DNA of 13,102 nt from Alphaproteobacteria bacterium. Lineage in GTDB: Bacteria; Pseudomonadota; Alphaproteobacteria; Puniceispirillales; Marisalimonadaceae. The stretch spans positions 1-13,102 of the forward strand of contig JADHRC010000032.1 in the NCBI GenBank assembly GCA_016777645.1, written 5' to 3'. The notes below the pieces were generated by a model. It was not told the DNA's origin. It did not search any database and saw only the letters and a program-made list of their open reading frames with translations. How positions within the stretch are numbered: position 1 is the first letter of the stretch; each line of letters begins with the position of its first letter. The position numbers and the translations under genes are program-made. This document shows, piece after piece, positions 1 through 7,389 of this stretch.

Positions 1-1233
1 ATTACCTTTAAAAATATATGTATCTATCGCACTATATGCTATTGCTTTCCAAAATCCCCATTTAAATGAAGGTCTTATATTTCTAACTTTATGTAATTCA
101 GTCCATAACCAGCTAGCTCTAACTAATTCTTCAAAATTAATCATTTCATCACTATCATCAATTTTATTGAAAATAGCTTCTGCAGCTAAAATACCAGATT
201 TCATCGCTAAATGAGTACCTTTAATTTTAGGTACATTGAGAAATCCAGCTTCACATCCTGTAAGAAGACCACCAGGAAAAGTTAATTTTGGTAGTGATTG
301 TATACCACCCTCGTTTAAAGCTCTAGCGCCATAATTTATTCTTCGACCTCCTTCTAAAATTTTTTTAATTTCTGGATGATGCTTAAAACGTTGAAATTCC
401 ATATATGGAGATAAGTATGGGTTTTTATAATCAAGACCAATAACAAAACCAATAGAGATTTTATTTTCATCCAAATGATATAGAAAAGATCCTCCATAAG
501 TATCATTCTTAAGTGGCCAACCAGTGGTATGCATAATACTACCAGGTTTACTATTTTCAGGTTTTACTTCCCATAGTTCCTTGATACCTATCCCATAGGT
601 TTGAGGTGAGGAATTAGCATTTAGGTTAAATTTATTAATTAAATTTTTACCTAAATGTCCTCTACATCCTTCAGAGAAAATTGTTTGTTTGGCGCGTAGT
701 TCAATACCTTGTTCAAAATTTGGACCTTTGCTTCCATCCTTTAACCTTCCCATATCACATGTAGCAACACCAATTACCTTGTTATTTTCATCAAACAAAA
801 CCTCTGAGGCTGAAAACCCAGGATAAATTTCAACTTCAAGAGCTTCAGCTTGCTCCGCCAGCCATTTCGTAAGATCGCTCAAACTAATGATGTAATTACC
901 TTTATTATCCATTTGAGGAGGGGTTGGTAATTTATATGATTTCTTTTCAGTAAGAAATAGGAATGAATCTTCTCTAGCCTGCGTTTTCAAAGGACAGTTT
1001 TTAGATTTCCAATCTGGTATAAGTTCATCAAGTGCCTTGGTCTCAATGACCGCTCCTGAAACAATATGTGCTCCAACCTCTGAACCTTTTTCAATTATAC
1101 ATACTGAAATATCTTTTTTATTTTTTTTACTAAGTTGTTTGAGTTTAATGGCAGCACTTAGCCCTGAGGGACCTGCACCAACAACTACAACATCATATTC
1201 CATTATTTCTCTGTTACTCATACAACTATCCAT
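1..1233 (-). CDS. Electron transfer flavoprotein-ubiquinone oxidoreductase (ETF-QO), 3' end cut by the window
   Basis: This enzyme moves electrons from reduced ETF (loaded by acyl-CoA and amine dehydrogenases) to ubiquinone at the inner membrane. The 411 visible residues begin with an FAD-binding Rossmann motif (VVVVGAGPSG, about residues 15-24). They then show the family signatures GAHIVSGAVIE (about 55-65) and EGCRGHLGK (about 210-220), followed by the typical GGxRxNYGARALNEGG and GCEAGFLNVPKIKGTH segments. Family members are about 540-560 residues long, so about 130-150 residues, including the C-terminal 4Fe-4S ferredoxin-like part, lie beyond base 1; the gene is not visibly broken. The start could be ATG at 1233 or the in-frame ATG at 1221; neither has a convincing Shine-Dalgarno, and 1221 would give MSNREIMEYDV. 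No partner etfAB genes are in view. I am confident of the family; the exact start is uncertain. Confidence 0.93.
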   Translation of the reverse strand, partial: MDSCMSNREIMEYDVVVVGAGPSGLSAAIKLKQLSKKNKKDISVCIIEKGSEVGAHIVSGAVIETKALDELIPDWKSKNCPLKTQAREDSFLFLTEKKSYKLPTPPQMDNKGNYIISLSDLTKWLAEQAEALEVEIYPGFSASEVLFDENNKVIGVATCDMGRLKDGSKGPNFEQGIELRAKQTIFSEGCRGHLGKNLINKFNLNANSSPQTYGIGIKELWEVKPENSKPGSIMHTTGWPLKNDTYGGSFLYHLDENKISIGFVIGLDYKNPYLSPYMEFQRFKHHPEIKKILEGGRRINYGARALNEGGIQSLPKLTFPGGLLTGCEAGFLNVPKIKGTHLAMKSGILAAEAIFNKIDDSDEMINFEELVRASWLWTELHKVRNIRPSFKWGFWKAIAYSAIDTYIFKGN

Positions 1234-1286
1234 AAATTTGTTATGTATCTACTTAACAAAAAAAAATATATAGGTACTAGCATTTT

Positions 1287-1317
1287 TTGATTTTTTTTTA
1301 TAAAACATAAATATAAT
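1287..1317 (+). promoter_or_regulatory. Possible sigma70-type promoter for the 32-residue peptide gene
   Basis: TTGATT at 1287-1292 and a perfect TATAAT at 1312-1317 are separated by 19 bases, slightly longer than ideal, and end 25 bases before the ATG at 1343. The region is extremely A/T-rich, so chance matches are likely. The rest of the 1234-1342 spacer shows no hairpin or repeat that I can support. Confidence 0.3.
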
Positions 1318-1342
1318 TTTTTCTTTATAAGAAGGCAAATCA

Positions 1343-1441
1343 ATGAATCCAGATATAGGTATTATTTTACTAATTGTTTATCCGATAGTTCTTGTCGGAG
1401 CAATAATGTGGTTTGGGAAACATTCAGTAAAGCCTGATTAA
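1343..1441 (+). CDS. Small single-span membrane peptide, 32 residues, unrecognised
   Basis: I do not recognise this peptide. It reads MNPDIGIILLIVYPIVLVGA followed by IMWFGKHSVKPD. One hydrophobic helix covers about residues 5-24, with a short positively charged tail, which suggests an inner-membrane miniprotein with the tail on the cytoplasmic side. A good Shine-Dalgarno (AGAAGG at about 1330-1335) lies 7-8 bases before the ATG, and a TATAAT-like box sits upstream, so translation is plausible. Its stop codon is only 3 bases from the stop of the convergent sufU-like gene, with no terminator between them. Peptides of this size often act as accessory subunits of membrane complexes, but nothing here names a partner. 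It could also be a chance frame; the ribosome site and clean hydrophobic profile argue against that. Confidence 0.55.
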   Translation: MNPDIGIILLIVYPIVLVGAIMWFGKHSVKPD

Positions 1442-1444
1442 ACT

Positions 1445-1870
1445 CTATAAATCTTCTTTTATTGATTTGAGTATGGCCTCAAATGGCATGGTTATACATT
1501 TATGTCTGTTTTTAATATCTCTAATGGGTGTAAAAACACCTATTTCTTCAGGTAATGATATTGAAAGATCTTGATCTTTATTTTCTAACCAATTTAAAAA
1601 ATCTTTTACAAAATTGTTATTAGGTATTTTTTTATTTTTAAATAATTTTACTGTAAGTCCGGCTGAAGCTTCACAAAGAGCACATCCCCTTACTATTGTG
1701 GAAATATCATCAATTTCGTTATTTACAAGCCTAATTCGCACTTTTACTTCATCACCACACAAAGGATTCTTGATTTCATAAGATCTATTGAAATTTTCTA
1801 TAGGCAAGCTTTTTTTATTTTCAGCAGCAAGACTGAGTATTTTATCTTGGTATATTAATAATTCGTTCAA
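1445..1870 (-). CDS. sufU: SufU-type iron-sulfur cluster assembly scaffold
   Basis: This is an IscU/SufU-fold protein of 141 residues that would accept sulfur from a cysteine desulfurase for Fe-S cluster building in the cytoplasm. The three ligand cysteines and the aspartate are visible: NPLCGD (C38, D40), RGCALCEAS (C63) and RHKCITMPF (C125). The 62-residue gap between the second and third ligand cysteines fits SufU, which carries an insertion, rather than IscU, where the gap is about 43. An additional cysteine, C66, lies close to C63. The start is TTG at 1870, because the codon just before it is an in-frame TAA and no methionine occurs before residue 128. The resulting start, (M)NELLIYQDKI, matches the family's usual N-terminus. 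No Shine-Dalgarno is evident, so translation probably depends on the 43-residue gene immediately upstream. No sufS, sufB or other suf gene is in view. Confidence 0.85.
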   Translation of the reverse strand: MNELLIYQDKILSLAAENKKSLPIENFNRSYEIKNPLCGDEVKVRIRLVNNEIDDISTIVRGCALCEASAGLTVKLFKNKKIPNNNFVKDFLNWLENKDQDLSISLPEEIGVFTPIRDIKNRHKCITMPFEAILKSIKEDL

Positions 1871-2002
1871 TTATTGATTAACCATTAATAAAACTATACT
1901 GGCAGCAGCAATTGCGTAAAAAACATATAATAAAACATGAGTGTTCTCGTAAACATTTTCTTCAGGAACACCAGCTGGTAAACTTTTTTTATCTTTTTTC
2001 AT
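1871..2002 (-). CDS. Small membrane peptide, 43 residues, translationally linked to sufU
   Basis: I do not recognise this protein. It starts MKKDKKSLPAGVPEENVYEN, a charged cytoplasmic-looking head, followed by one hydrophobic helix (about residues 23-41, VLLYVFYAIAAASIVLLMV) and the ending NQ. A strong Shine-Dalgarno (AAGGGAAG) lies about 6 bases before the ATG at 2002, better than that of most genes in this window. Its TAA stop (1873-1871) is directly followed by the TTG start of the SufU gene in the same frame, so the two form a tight pair. Its role is unknown; a membrane anchor or regulator coupled to the scaffold gene is only a guess. Confidence 0.65.
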   Translation of the reverse strand: MKKDKKSLPAGVPEENVYENTHVLLYVFYAIAAASIVLLMVNQ

Positions 2003-2037
2003 AAATCTTCCCTTAAGTTAATAATTTTTACAATAAT

Positions 2038-2066
2038 AATATGGTTTGATTAATTCTATGCCTCAA
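2038..2066 (-). promoter_or_regulatory. Possible promoter for the 43-residue gene and sufU
   Basis: On the minus strand TTGAGG (2066-2061) and CATATT (2043-2038) are separated by 17 bases, about 36 bases before the ATG at 2002. The matches to consensus are partial (4 of 6 in the -10). The spacer between the antiporter operon and this gene is otherwise featureless apart from the palindrome at 2105-2122. Confidence 0.25.
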
Positions 2067-2104
2067 TAGATAAATTTATAACACATCTCAAAAAAACACA
2101 GCTA

Positions 2105-2122
2105 TATTTTTGATCAAAAATA
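2105..2122. repeat. 18-bp AT-rich perfect palindrome after the antiporter operon
   Basis: TATTTTTGATCAAAAATA is self-complementary and begins 2 bases beyond the last stop of the antiporter operon. A T-run follows on the minus strand at about 2092-2098, so it might act as a weak terminator. The stem has only two G-C pairs and no loop to spare, so this is doubtful; it could equally be a protein-binding site or chance in AT-rich DNA. Confidence 0.35.
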
Positions 2123-2123
2123 A

Positions 2124-3818
2124 TTAAAAAAACTGTGAAACTAAAACAAAAACTAAAAAGACAGTAAAAACTTGAAGGATAATCAAGCCATCTTTTCCAA
2201 CCTCTCGGTCAAAAACTCTATCTCTTGTCATAATATTTGCTAAATATGTTTTAGTTTTTAAAGATGTATCAATTATATAATTACTCATTTTTATATTTAA
2301 ATTTGACATCATGCTTAAAAATGGAATTAACACACCAGGTATCATTTTTCTATAAATCCAATCACTATTAAGAACTGTTGAGTTTAACTCTGGTGGATAT
2401 ATCTTAAAATGCCACAAACATATGAATGCAAATGCAGCAAATGTGAGAAGTTGTAATTGTCCTACAACATGGCTGAAATCATAAGGTTCATATGCAATTT
2501 GATATGGTAGTATTGAATAGAAGAGAGATGGAAAAACCCCAATTAATATACAAAGTAATGAGGCTATCACCATTGCCGCAATCATATTTATTGGCGCCTC
2601 TTTAGTTTTAATACCACTATCATGAGCAAAAAATGCAAAAAAAGGTATTTTAATGCCAGAATGATGAAGTACTCCTGCAGAAGCAAATAAAAGCATAAAA
2701 TAAACAAGAACTAATCCTTCTTTACCTAATGCTGACATAATTAAAGATTTTGCAACAAACCCACTAAAAAGTGGAAATGCTGAAATAGAAATAGCTCCAA
2801 TTATTGTACAAACTGCAGTAATAGGCATGTATTTAAATAGTCCACCTAATTCAGAAGCTTTACAGGTTCCAACTCTATAAAGGACAGCCCCCATCCCCAT
2901 AAATAGAAGTCCTTTATATAAAATATGCGCAAAAGCGTGAGCTACAGCTCCATTAATAGCTAATTCAGTTCCTATCCCAATGGCTACTATCATAAAACCA
3001 AGCTGGTTATTTAAGCTATAAGTTAAAACTCTTCTTAAATCATTTTCAATAACAGCAAAAAATATTGGATAAAATGTCATAATTGCTCCAATAGCAATTA
3101 ATATTTCAGTTCCTGCAAAACATTTTGCAAAGCAATAAATGGCTAGCTTGGTTGTAAATGTTGAGAGTGCAACGGTACCAATCTCTGATGCTTCTGGATA
3201 TGAGTCTTGAAGCCATCCATTTAAAAGAGGAAAAGCTGCTTTAATACCAAAAGCAATGAAAATTAATTGTCCATAAAGAGTATTAATATCAAATTTTGTA
3301 AGAAGAGCATTTCCCTCATTATTTAGTAAAATTAAGGCACCTGCTAGCAAAAACATTCCAGAAGTAACTTGAATTACTATGTACCGAAAGGCTGACTTGT
3401 AAGATCTACGCGTATTACTGGCTAGAATTAAAAAAACTGAAGTAAAAGCTGTTGCCTCCCACCAAACAAATAATGTAAGAAGGTCTCCTGCATGAACTGC
3501 AGCAATAGCAGCACCACTATAACTCATAATCGCAACATGTTGTTTCCAATGTTTTACATGTGCTCCATAAATTATATTTAAAACTGCTGCTATATGAAAA
3601 ATGATGGCAAAGGGAATAGTTAGAGCATCAGACTGAAAAAGTATGAACTCTAAATCAAAAAAATTAATAGTTGTATGGACACCTATTCCAAGTGTTAGGG
3701 GGTAAGCCGATAATAAGACTAATAACATCATGAATATTTGTCTTACAATATGCGGTAAGAAGGGGATTAATAATGCCCCAATCACCATAATCATCCCTGG
3801 AGGAAAACTATCTATCAT
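2124..3818 (-). CDS. Third antiporter-like subunit (NuoL/M/N family, MrpD-related, divergent)
   Basis: This 564-residue polytopic membrane protein belongs to the proton-translocating NuoL/M/N/MrpD family. The key charged residues are kept: Glu121 in a GDLLTLFVWWEATAF segment (helix 5), Lys193 in FGIKAAFPLL (helix 7) and Lys224 in STFTTKLAIY (helix 8). The usual PxHxWLP motif after helix 7 is changed to PLLNGWLQDSYPEAS, so the normal histidine is missing. Residues from about 480 add a loop and a final helix (IILQVFTVFLVFVLVSQFF), making it longer than the other two antiporter subunits here. It is the last gene of the operon. Its ATG overlaps the preceding 75-residue gene by 11 bases and has a good Shine-Dalgarno (GAGGAT). 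Databases commonly label such proteins 'Na+/H+ antiporter subunit D'; whether it conducts ions by itself is unknown. Confidence 0.85.
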   Translation of the reverse strand: MIDSFPPGMIMVIGALLIPFLPHIVRQIFMMLLVLLSAYPLTLGIGVHTTINFFDLEFILFQSDALTIPFAIIFHIAAVLNIIYGAHVKHWKQHVAIMSYSGAAIAAVHAGDLLTLFVWWEATAFTSVFLILASNTRRSYKSAFRYIVIQVTSGMFLLAGALILLNNEGNALLTKFDINTLYGQLIFIAFGIKAAFPLLNGWLQDSYPEASEIGTVALSTFTTKLAIYCFAKCFAGTEILIAIGAIMTFYPIFFAVIENDLRRVLTYSLNNQLGFMIVAIGIGTELAINGAVAHAFAHILYKGLLFMGMGAVLYRVGTCKASELGGLFKYMPITAVCTIIGAISISAFPLFSGFVAKSLIMSALGKEGLVLVYFMLLFASAGVLHHSGIKIPFFAFFAHDSGIKTKEAPINMIAAMVIASLLCILIGVFPSLFYSILPYQIAYEPYDFSHVVGQLQLLTFAAFAFICLWHFKIYPPELNSTVLNSDWIYRKMIPGVLIPFLSMMSNLNIKMSNYIIDTSLKTKTYLANIMTRDRVFDREVGKDGLIILQVFTVFLVFVLVSQFF

Positions 3819-4035
3819 AATAATCCTCGTCTTTCATAAGAAATGCTCTTAAGCTCACACCTATTTTAAAAATGATTATACATGATAAGAACCCAAAAAA
3901 GGCAGGAAAAAATATTATATCTTCTATTGAGGTTTCACCATGTCTATGACCAACAAGCTCTAAAATTAGAAATAAAATACATAAAGCCAGAACGCCAGAA
4001 TTAATTTTACCAAATTTTTTAATTAATGATTTCAT
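3808..4035 (-). CDS. Small membrane protein of the antiporter operon, 75 residues, ends in EDYYDR
   Basis: This protein has no named family that I can assign with certainty. Two hydrophobic helices are visible (about residues 12-29 and 42-62), joined by a short polar loop with RHGET (31-35). It ends in LRAFLMKDEDYYDR, an acidic and aromatic tail. It starts 2 bases after the stop of the second antiporter subunit and overlaps the start of the third by 11 bases, so it must be translated with them. From memory, small proteins with a similar FPAF..GF and EDYYD ending recur in split Mrp-type operons of other proteobacteria. If so, it is a genuine extra subunit and not filler. The position between two NuoL-like genes suggests that it packs between them in the complex; this is inference. 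Confidence 0.75.
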   Translation of the reverse strand: MKSLIKKFGKINSGVLALCILFLILELVGHRHGETSIEDIIFFPAFFGFLSCIIIFKIGVSLRAFLMKDEDYYDR

Positions 4036-4037
4036 AA

Positions 4038-5489
4038 TTATTTTACCATAATTGAGGTTAAATTTTGAAAAGGCTCAAAAGCAAAAAATAGGATTATCGT
4101 CAACAAACATGTACATAGAGTTGGAATTGTTATGAGTACTGGTATTTTAACTTTAATTTCCTTTTCCTTTTTGAGGAAGAAAGCTCGAGCTGGAATTTCC
4201 ATTAAGTAATAAGCATTCAAAATAGTTGAAATAGAAAAAACAATTAAGACAAATAAATAACCACTTTCGGCAGCGCCCAGCATTAAAAAAAACTTGCTCC
4301 ATGATCCAGCCATTGGAGGAACACCAATTATAGATAAAGATGCTATAAAAAAAGCTAATAACATTAGAGACATAGATTTGCCATGACCATTTAATTCTGA
4401 TATTTTAGATATTTTAGCTCCAACATAAATGGCACCTGCAACAAAGAATAAAGTGATCTTCCCCGCAGCATGAGTAACTATGTGTAAAATTGCTCCTTGA
4501 GTAGCTGTGGCTGAAGCCAAGGCTCCCCCCAAAGTAATATATGATAATTGACTAATAGTTGAATAAGCTAATCTTGCTTTAATATCATCTTTGTAAACTG
4601 CTATTATACTTGTAATAAGTAATGTAAAAGAAGCTAACCAAATTAACCAGATTGATGCTCCGGTTTTAGACAAAAAATCTATCCCAAAAATATTTGTTAA
4701 TACTAATAACATTGTGAAAACTCCAGCTTTAACAACTGCTACAGCATGTAATAAAGCTGAAACTGGCGTAGGAGCAACCATAGCAGCTGGCAACCATTTA
4801 TGTATAGGAATTAGGGCAGCTTTACCTATTCCAAAGGCAAACATAGCAAGTAGATATGGAGCATGCTCGTAGTTTAAATAACCATCTAAAACACCATGTT
4901 TAGACATTTCAAGTGATCCAGTAAGTATCCATACCCATATTATTGCAGGAAGTAAAAAAATTACTGATGAGCCTACTAGTATGGACATATAAAGCCGTCC
5001 AGCCTTTAGCGCCAATTCGTTTTGTTTGTGAGTAACTAGTGGATATGTTGAAAATGTTAGTACTTCATAAAAAATGAATAATGTTAACAAATCCCCTGAG
5101 TAGGCTATGCATAAAGCTGCATGTACAGCAATTGCATAATATGTGTAAAACCGTGTTTGGTTCTTTTCTTGATTACCTCTCATATAACCAACTGAGTAAA
5201 TAGCTGCAAAAATCCAAAGAACTGACGCAACTAAACCAAATATTGCTCCCAATGGTGTAACATCAAAGCTAATAAAGATGCCATCAGAAATTTGCAGAAG
5301 CTTTATACTAATATTTTTTCCTTCTAAAACAGCAGTAAAAATTTCTATAGCTCCATAAGAACTAATTATTCCGCCTACAGGACCAAGCGCGTCTCTTAGG
5401 TTTTCGTTTTTTGATAAAAGAGGTGTTATTAAACAAACGAAAAGCGGAGGTAATATAGTTATAAAAATATAAGTTTCTAAAGAGATCAT
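4038..5489 (-). CDS. Second antiporter subunit, NuoL/MrpA-N-like proton-conducting protein
   Basis: This 483-residue polytopic protein of the NuoL/M/N family has the most NuoL-like signature in the window. SGDLLTLFIFYEVLTF carries the helix-5 glutamate (Glu142). GKAALIPIHKWLPAAM has Lys223, His230 and Lys231. PTPVSALLHAVAVVKAG holds His248 and Lys254. A GYM..(7)..RFYTYYAI segment (about 101-120) resembles the MrpA/NuoL helix 3-4 region. In standard seven-gene Mrp operons this role belongs to the N-terminal part of the large MrpA; here it is a separate gene without the MrpA C-terminal domain. It starts by an ATGA overlap with mrpD and is followed after 2 bases by the 75-residue gene. It is predicted to provide one of three ion paths in the complex. 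Confidence 0.88.
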   Translation of the reverse strand: MISLETYIFITILPPLFVCLITPLLSKNENLRDALGPVGGIISSYGAIEIFTAVLEGKNISIKLLQISDGIFISFDVTPLGAIFGLVASVLWIFAAIYSVGYMRGNQEKNQTRFYTYYAIAVHAALCIAYSGDLLTLFIFYEVLTFSTYPLVTHKQNELALKAGRLYMSILVGSSVIFLLPAIIWVWILTGSLEMSKHGVLDGYLNYEHAPYLLAMFAFGIGKAALIPIHKWLPAAMVAPTPVSALLHAVAVVKAGVFTMLLVLTNIFGIDFLSKTGASIWLIWLASFTLLITSIIAVYKDDIKARLAYSTISQLSYITLGGALASATATQGAILHIVTHAAGKITLFFVAGAIYVGAKISKISELNGHGKSMSLMLLAFFIASLSIIGVPPMAGSWSKFFLMLGAAESGYLFVLIVFSISTILNAYYLMEIPARAFFLKKEKEIKVKIPVLITIPTLCTCLLTIILFFAFEPFQNLTSIMVK

Positions 5490-6979
5490 TTTTGAACTCC
5501 GAGCAATTGATCTGCAGCTTCGAAACTACTATTAACTACTATTGAAGCATCTAAACCAAAGTATATATTTAGAAATGTTATCATTAATAATGCAATATAA
5601 ACTGTTGGATTTTCTTTTATTACAAGGTCTTTAGGACCTTCATGAAACCACATAGCTTCTATCATTTTCCACAAATATATAACGGATAATGCAGAGCTGG
5701 CTAAAATAAGTAGTGCGATCCACACTCCCTCAGCACTAATTGAAGCTTTAATAATATACAATTTTGATATAAAGCCAGCCGTTAAAGGAACACCTGCAAG
5801 ACTAAGTGAACATATTACAAAACAGGAAAAAGTAATTGGCATCGCTCGACCAAGACCAGATAAAGTATTAATTGTAATTCTTTTGTTTAAATAAAAACTC
5901 ATTGATGTGATTGCCATAAATAAGGCACCTTTTATAAGAGCGTGATTAAACATATGTATAAATCCAGCAGCAACACTTGCTTTAGTCCCAATTGCAAAAG
6001 CGAGTGTAATATAGCCTATTTGAGCAATCGATGAATGTGCCAATAAACGTTTAATATCCTTTTCATAAATAGCCATAATTGTTCCGGCAAACATTGCTAT
6101 TATTGATAGAGGAAGGATAACATAAGTTAGAGTTAAAGTTATTAAAGTATCTGAAATATCAAAAACAGAAAATAAAATACGTGCTAATATATAAAGAGAA
6201 GCTTTGGTTGCTGTTGCAGCTAGAAGAACTGAAACTGCAGAAGGCGCATAGGCGTATGCTCTAGGAAGCCAAATATGTAATGGGAACACAGCTGCCTTAA
6301 CCATAATGCCGACAATCATAAATCCAAAACCTGCTACAAGCGCTTTATTATCATTTATTTCAGTAATACGACTTGAGAGATCTGCTAGATTTAGGGTGCC
6401 AGTAATACCATATAATAAGCCAACGCCAATTACGTAAAATGTGGCCCCGACAGCACCTAAAATTAGATAATTGTAAGCTGCGACTAACGCTTGCTTGTCT
6501 TTTTGAGCACCCATTGCAACCAAAGCTACTGAAGCTAGGGAAGAAATTTCTAGAAAGACAAAAAGATTGAATGCATCACCTGTTGTTACTAAACCAATTA
6601 AACCTGCGATGGCTAATAGCCATAAACTATAAACCTTTGAGATTGATGAGTTATTAATTTCAGCAGGCATTATTTTGGATGCAAAAAACGTAGTTAAGAA
6701 ACTAATTAGAGTAATGATTATGATAGGAATAATTGAAACTTTATCTATCACATACTCTATTCCTAAAGGGGGAATCCAATTTCCTAGAGCATATGAAATT
6801 GAAGAATATTGATAGACTTCTTGATACAAAAGTAAAGAAAATATAAAGGTTATTAAGGTTGTAAAAAGTGTAACAACCCAACTTATAAAAGTATTTGGAA
6901 TTAGTACTACAAAAAGTGACATCATCAAGGGACATAGGACTACTAGTATAGGTAAGTTTTTAATAATGATATCTGTCAT
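5486..6979 (-). CDS. mrpD: Mrp-type Na+/H+ antiporter subunit D
   Basis: This 497-residue member of the NuoN/M/MrpD family is the closest of the three to classical MrpD/MnhD. The helix-5 glutamate is Glu144 in GDAFNLFVFLEISSLAS. The helix-7 lysine is Lys228 in MVKAAVFPLHIWLP, with His235 conserved. The helix-8 lysine is Lys259 in LLAATATKASLYIL. His342, His346 and Lys350 in IHMFNHALIKGALF mark the helix-10/11 region. These residues form the membrane-buried charge path known from complex I and Bacillus MrpD. The length matches the family (about 490-500). It overlaps mrpC and the next antiporter gene by ATGA junctions, which implies coupled translation and equal dosage. Confidence 0.93.
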   Translation of the reverse strand: MTDIIIKNLPILVVLCPLMMSLFVVLIPNTFISWVVTLFTTLITFIFSLLLYQEVYQYSSISYALGNWIPPLGIEYVIDKVSIIPIIIITLISFLTTFFASKIMPAEINNSSISKVYSLWLLAIAGLIGLVTTGDAFNLFVFLEISSLASVALVAMGAQKDKQALVAAYNYLILGAVGATFYVIGVGLLYGITGTLNLADLSSRITEINDNKALVAGFGFMIVGIMVKAAVFPLHIWLPRAYAYAPSAVSVLLAATATKASLYILARILFSVFDISDTLITLTLTYVILPLSIIAMFAGTIMAIYEKDIKRLLAHSSIAQIGYITLAFAIGTKASVAAGFIHMFNHALIKGALFMAITSMSFYLNKRITINTLSGLGRAMPITFSCFVICSLSLAGVPLTAGFISKLYIIKASISAEGVWIALLILASSALSVIYLWKMIEAMWFHEGPKDLVIKENPTVYIALLMITFLNIYFGLDASIVVNSSFEAADQLLGVQK

Positions 6980-7389
6980 TTTTTAAATTTAATACTAACT
7001 GTTTTGCTTGTTTCTATTTGATCATGATAATCAACTAAATCTTGAGCAGATATATCTTCTTCTTCAATACTTCCGTATTCAGAGTTTATTCTTAAAACTA
7101 AAGATAGACCTAAAGCTGTCGTTGCAACACCTACCACAATAGCTGTAAGAATAAGAACATGTGGCAATGGGTTAGAGTAAATTGTCTCATTTATATTATT
7201 TAATATTGGAGGAGTACCCCCCTTTATTTTCCCGAAAGTTATATATAAGAGGAACACGGAAGTTTGAAAAATAGTTAAACCAACAATTTTTTTTAAAAAA
7301 TTCTGTCTTCCAATTACTAAGAACAAACCTATCATCATTAAAAGGAAAACAACCCAATAATTCCAAACGCCTAGAGCTGAAGAAATCAT
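6976..7389 (-). CDS. mrpC: Mrp-type antiporter subunit C (NuoK-like)
   Basis: This 137-residue protein with three membrane helices is related to NuoK. Helix 2 carries KKIVGLTIFQTSVFL (33-47). The family hallmark NPLPHVLILTAIVVGVATTA (73-92) precedes and forms helix 3. A hydrophilic, acidic C-terminal tail of about 35 residues (EEEDISAQDL onward) extends beyond the usual core of about 110 residues and probably lies in the cytoplasm. It has ATGA overlaps with mrpB upstream and mrpD downstream. It supplies the NuoK-like part of the central ion axis in the complex. Confidence 0.93.
   Translation of the reverse strand: MISSALGVWNYWVVFLLMMIGLFLVIGRQNFLKKIVGLTIFQTSVFLLYITFGKIKGGTPPILNNINETIYSNPLPHVLILTAIVVGVATTALGLSLVLRINSEYGSIEEEDISAQDLVDYHDQIETSKTVSIKFKK

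Noticed and set aside
1..1233. ETF-QO as a truncated pseudogene
   Set aside because: The frame is open through to base 1 with normal motifs; the missing C-terminus is explained by the window edge.
1037..1273. Plus-strand open frame of 78 codons
   Set aside because: It lies antisense to the well-supported N-terminal part of ETF-QO and has low-complexity Ser/Thr/Leu content with no ribosome site; it is a shadow frame.
6741..6935. Second minus-strand open frame inside mrpD
   Set aside because: It is out of frame within the start of mrpD, with no family resemblance; mrpD has clear conserved motifs.
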